From: Pteria penguin
Taxonomy: Eukaryota > Mollusca > Bivalvia > Pterioida > Pteriidae
Assembly (NCBI GenBank): GCA_035048485.1
Contig: CM068592.1
Location: forward strand, 39,632,045-39,696,044
Length of the DNA stretch: 64,000 nucleotides
Reading direction: 5' to 3'
The translations under genes and the position numbers were made by a program. Numbering within the stretch: position 1 is the first letter of the stretch; the number at the start of each line of letters is the position of its first letter. Below, in pieces: positions 61,129 to 64,000 of this stretch. The notes beneath the pieces were generated by a model. It was given only the letters and a program-made list of their open reading frames with translations. It searched no databases and had not been told where the DNA came from.

Positions 61129-62260
61129 AGCATAATACTACTATACCAATAAAGCCAAATAGCGTGGTACCACAATGACCAATAGAAGCAAACGGCATGA
61201 TACCACAATGGCCAATACAGGCAAACGGCATGATACCACAATGGCAAATACAAGCAAACGGCATAATACCACAACGGCCAATACAGGCAAACGGCATGAT
61301 ATCACAATGACCAATAGAGGCGAACGGCACAGGTGAACGGCATGATACCACAATGACCAATACAAGCAAAAGGTATGATACCACAATGGCCAATACTGGC
61401 AAACGGCATAATACCACTATGACCAATACAGACAAATAGCGTGGTACCACATTGACCAATACAAACAAACGGCATGATACCACAATGGCCAATTCAGGCA
61501 AACGGCATGATACTACAATGGCAAATACTGGCAAACGGCATGATATCACAATAACCAATACAGGCGAACGGCATGATACCACAATGGCCAATACAGGCAA
61601 ACGGCATGATACCACAATGGCAAATACAAGCAAACGGCATAATACCATAATGGCAAATACTGGCAAACGGCATGATATCACAATAACCAATACAGGCGAA
61701 AGGCATGATACCACAATGGCCAATACAAGCAAACGGCATAATACCACAATGGCCAATACAGGCAAACGGCATGATATCACAATGACCAATACAGGCAAAC
61801 GGCATGATATCACAATGACCAATACAGGCAAACGGCATGATACCACAATGACCAATACAAGCAAACGGCATGATACCACAATGGCCAATACAAGCAAACG
61901 GCATGATACCAAAATGGCCAATATAAGCAAACGGCATGATATCACAATGACCAATACAGACAAACGGCATAATACCACAATGACCAATACAGGTAAACGG
62001 CATGATACCACAATGGCCAATACAAGCAAACGGCATAATACCACAATGGCCAATACATGCAAACGGCATAATATCACAATGACCAATACAGGCAATCCGC
62101 ATGATACCACATTTGCAAGTACAATCAAACGGCACGATACCACAATGGCCAATACAATCAAACGGCACGATACCACAATGGCCAATACAGGGAAACGACA
62201 TGATACCAGAATACCCAATACAGGCATACGGCATGATACCACAATGGCCAATACAGAAAT
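61129..62260. repeat. Satellite locus, block D: 33-bp units
   Basis: About 34 units, approximately CATGATACCACAATGGCCAA then TACAGGCAAACGG, with GACC/GGCC and CAGGC/CAAGC alternatives. Open frames of 403 and 246 codons (minus) and 278 codons (plus) run through it because 33 is a multiple of three. Confidence 0.96.
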
Positions 62261-62434
62261 CTATAAATTTTGCAACAATGACAGATAGAGAAACCCGGCA
62301 TTAAACTGCAATAATAAATAGGGATACCGAGCATTATACTCTATTGGCAATACAGTAATGCTATACAATTACATTACTATCAATACATAAGCCCGCAATA
62401 TACCACATTACCCAAACCGTATGTTACAAAAAAT
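62261..62434. repeat. Satellite locus: degenerate right edge
   Basis: Units decay into barely recognisable ones (GAAACCCGGCATTAAACTGC, CGAGCATTATACTCTATTGG, GCCCGCAATATACCACATTA). The locus fades out by about 62434. Confidence 0.65.
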
Positions 62435-62564
62435 ATTATGTACGGTTCAACATATTTTGCTATGGTTTTAGTTACATCAAAATGGTCGATATAAAAGCTC
62501 GGTCAATGAACCAATACCAGAGACACATCATATGTACAACATATTGCACTATTTTGCACTATTT

Positions 62565-62725
62565 TAACCACACCAAATGAGTGACGTTTGTTACTTTAAT
62601 TGATCGTCCTAAGTCGGTATCGTAACTACATTACAATTGAATATTTTTGTATTGTCGTTTTCTGTGTATATTCTACTATTATCATGTTTTATATGCATGC
62701 TCTCGGTGATTTGAGTCATTTTATC
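62565..62725 (+). mobile_element. Solo P-family 3' tail, outer part (older subfamily)
   Basis: TTTTAACCACACCAAATGAG, TGACGTTTGTTACTTTAATT, GATCGTCCTAAGTCGGTATC, GTAACTACATTACAATTGAA, TATTTTTGTATTGTCG and ATGCATGCTCTCGGTGATTT. The inner tail and RT are absent. Confidence 0.8.
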
Positions 62726-63019
62726 TCTTATAGCTTACGGTATAGTGAGTAAAATGTATGCCGTGTTTATGACACTATCAACCACGAGTACGTCTGAATC
62801 CACAATGCATGATCCATACATTAAGACCAAAAGCCAATGTCTTGTAATGTAATTAAAGTTAATGCGAATGTTTGGATTAAGATATAAAAACAAATACTAA
62901 ATACCAATAAATACAATACACAGAAAATTGTGCACATTAATTAATGTTTCATCTGTGTATCTTATCATTTATTTTTGAGCATCTAGGATGGGCTATGCCA
63001 GCCGCCACCTTGCTAGATA
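62726..63019. other. No gene seen
   Basis: AT-rich sequence; nothing recognised. Confidence 0.4.
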
Positions 63020-63150
63020 TGTGATCTTATTTCTGATTGCAGCGTGTTCGTGAATGTCTACTCTTCTCAGACATGTGATTTTAATGCTGACTGCAAGGTG
63101 TCCGTGAATGTCGACTCTTCCATGTCATGTGATTTTGTTTGCACTCTGAC
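63020..63150. repeat. 54-bp minisatellite, left part
   Basis: About two and a half units: TTATTTCTGATTGCAGCGTG, TTCGTGAATGTCTACTCTTC, TCAGACATGTGA and the next unit. The same unit resumes after the P tail at 63683. Confidence 0.8.
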
Positions 63151-63682
63151 TAATACGGCGGTTGGGACTCTATGACAGGCCCTGTCTAAACCTTTTCAGA
63201 GGAGAGATGGTCCCGAACCTCGTCCCGACTGTTAGTCGGGATTCCTACATATCACGGGTCTAAGCTCGATTCCAGACCAGCAGAGCACAGTTTCCTTATG
63301 TTGATGTAGCCCTGTTGATATTATAATCTTAATCTATATGACAATTTGTGTTTATATACTTTTATGACCTCTCAACCTGATATACTCGTTGATCCTTTTT
63401 CTCTATATGGAGGGGGGTTATAAATTTTAAATGTGTGTCTTTCGATTGTACTGCATTCCCAATGAGTGGGAAGGTTGGGCCCGTAAACCAGTTAACCGTC
63501 TCAATTGAGTATCTTTTGTTACTCAACTGACCGTCCTAATTCGGTATCGTATTTGTCGTACAATCGAAATTTTTGTAATGTCATTTCAAGTATTTCATTA
63601 CTTATTATCAACTTTTATCGTACATCTCCTTGGTTACTTCTGCCCTACAGCTAAGTCAGATGTCTTTTCCTTTCCCGTCTGA
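63151..63682 (+). mobile_element. P-family 3' tail with short RT end, inside the 54-bp array
   Basis: Begins with the RT-end region (CTCTGACTAATACGGCGGTT, GGGACTCTATGAC), then GACTGTTAGTCGGGATTCC, ATGGAGG, GTGAGTGGGAAGG-like AATGAGTGGGAAGGTTGGGC, CCGTAAACCAGTTAACCGTC, GACCGTCCTAATTCGGTATC and an end CATCTCCTTGGTTACTTCTG, CCCTACAGCTAAGTCAGATG, TCTTTTCCTTTCCCG. It is a nearly complete tail of the older subfamily. Confidence 0.82.
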
Positions 63683-64000
63683 TTGCAAGATGGTCGTGAA
63701 TGTCTATTCTTCTCGTATATGTGATTTATTTCTGACTGCAAGTTAGTCGTGACTGTCCACTCTTTCCACACATGAGATTTTATTTCTGATTGCAAAGTGG
63801 TCATGAATGTCCACTATGCCTAGGGATGCAATTTTATTTCTGATTTCTAGGTGTCCGTGAGTGTCCACTCTTACCACACATTGTATTTTATTTCTGATTG
63901 CAAGGTGTCCATGAATTTCTACTCTTCGAAGCCATGTGATTTCAAATCTGAATGCAAGGTGTTCGTGAATGAGTACTCTTTCCAGACATGAGATTTCATT
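63683..64000. repeat. 54-bp minisatellite, right part, runs off the window
   Basis: About six units at 54-bp spacing, approximately TTATTTCTGATTGCAAGGTG, TCCGTGAATGTCCACTCTTC, CACACATGTGAT. The last unit is cut by the window end. Confidence 0.92.

Noticed and set aside
51905..62260. A CRISPR array or similar direct-repeat/spacer system
   Set aside because: Units are contiguous without unique spacers, the surrounding sequence is eukaryotic (splice sites, LINE, SINE), and no cas-like genes are present.
61040..62304. Long open frames on both strands in block D (403, 278 and 246 codons)
   Set aside because: They are unit-length artefacts of a 33-bp repeat. Frames on both strands are open, and the 403-codon frame also reads through the inserted SINE region.

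Overview
This window looks like gene-poor, repeat-dominated nuclear DNA of an invertebrate animal, most likely a bivalve or other mollusc. That placement is an inference from three things: AT-rich sequence, the type of decayed reverse-transcriptase families present, and two galanin/allatostatin-A-like neuropeptide GPCR exons with consensus GT/AG splice sites. Nothing suggests a prokaryotic or organellar source.

The only credible host coding sequence is a pair of similar GPCR exons on the minus strand, at 13635-14029 and 38667-39017. Each has a splice acceptor a few bases before its ATG. Each encodes an extracellular N-terminus, TM1, TM2 and ECL1 up to the TM3 cysteine. Both end at the same residue (Tyr of a Y-T-I-Y motif) in phase 0 with a GTAAGT donor. 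They are either first coding exons of tandem paralogues or alternative exons of one gene. I found no TM3-TM7 exons.

Almost everything else is mobile or satellite DNA. Two families of Penelope-like reverse transcriptase, here called P and D, occur as truncated, frameshifted copies. The 3' tail of P alone recurs about 15 times on both strands. Other elements are a 5'-truncated CR1/L2/Jockey-type LINE (53374-55419), a decayed Tc1-type transposase (21656-22345), a tRNA-headed SINE (three copies), several palindromic MITEs, and dispersed repeats E, F and R.

Tandem arrays occupy roughly a third of the window: 30/42-bp units (772-2075), 46 bp (4725-5760), 44 bp (17645-18160), 78 bp (24695-29160), 43 bp (48672-48952), a 10.5-kb locus (51905-62430) and 54 bp (63020-64000, running off the end). 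The 10.5-kb locus is built from four diverged descendants of one ancestral unit of about 33 bp, interrupted by a LINE, a SINE and an R repeat. Long open frames inside these arrays follow from the unit length and are not genes.

The observations most worth checking are the twin GPCR exons; a ~58-nt core with a compensated palindrome shared by the 3' regions of three otherwise different repeat families; a hammerhead-like core in repeat R; the single-ancestor satellite locus with higher-order duplications; and repeated insertions beside one conserved motif in the P tail. I did not find evidence for a new protein system.
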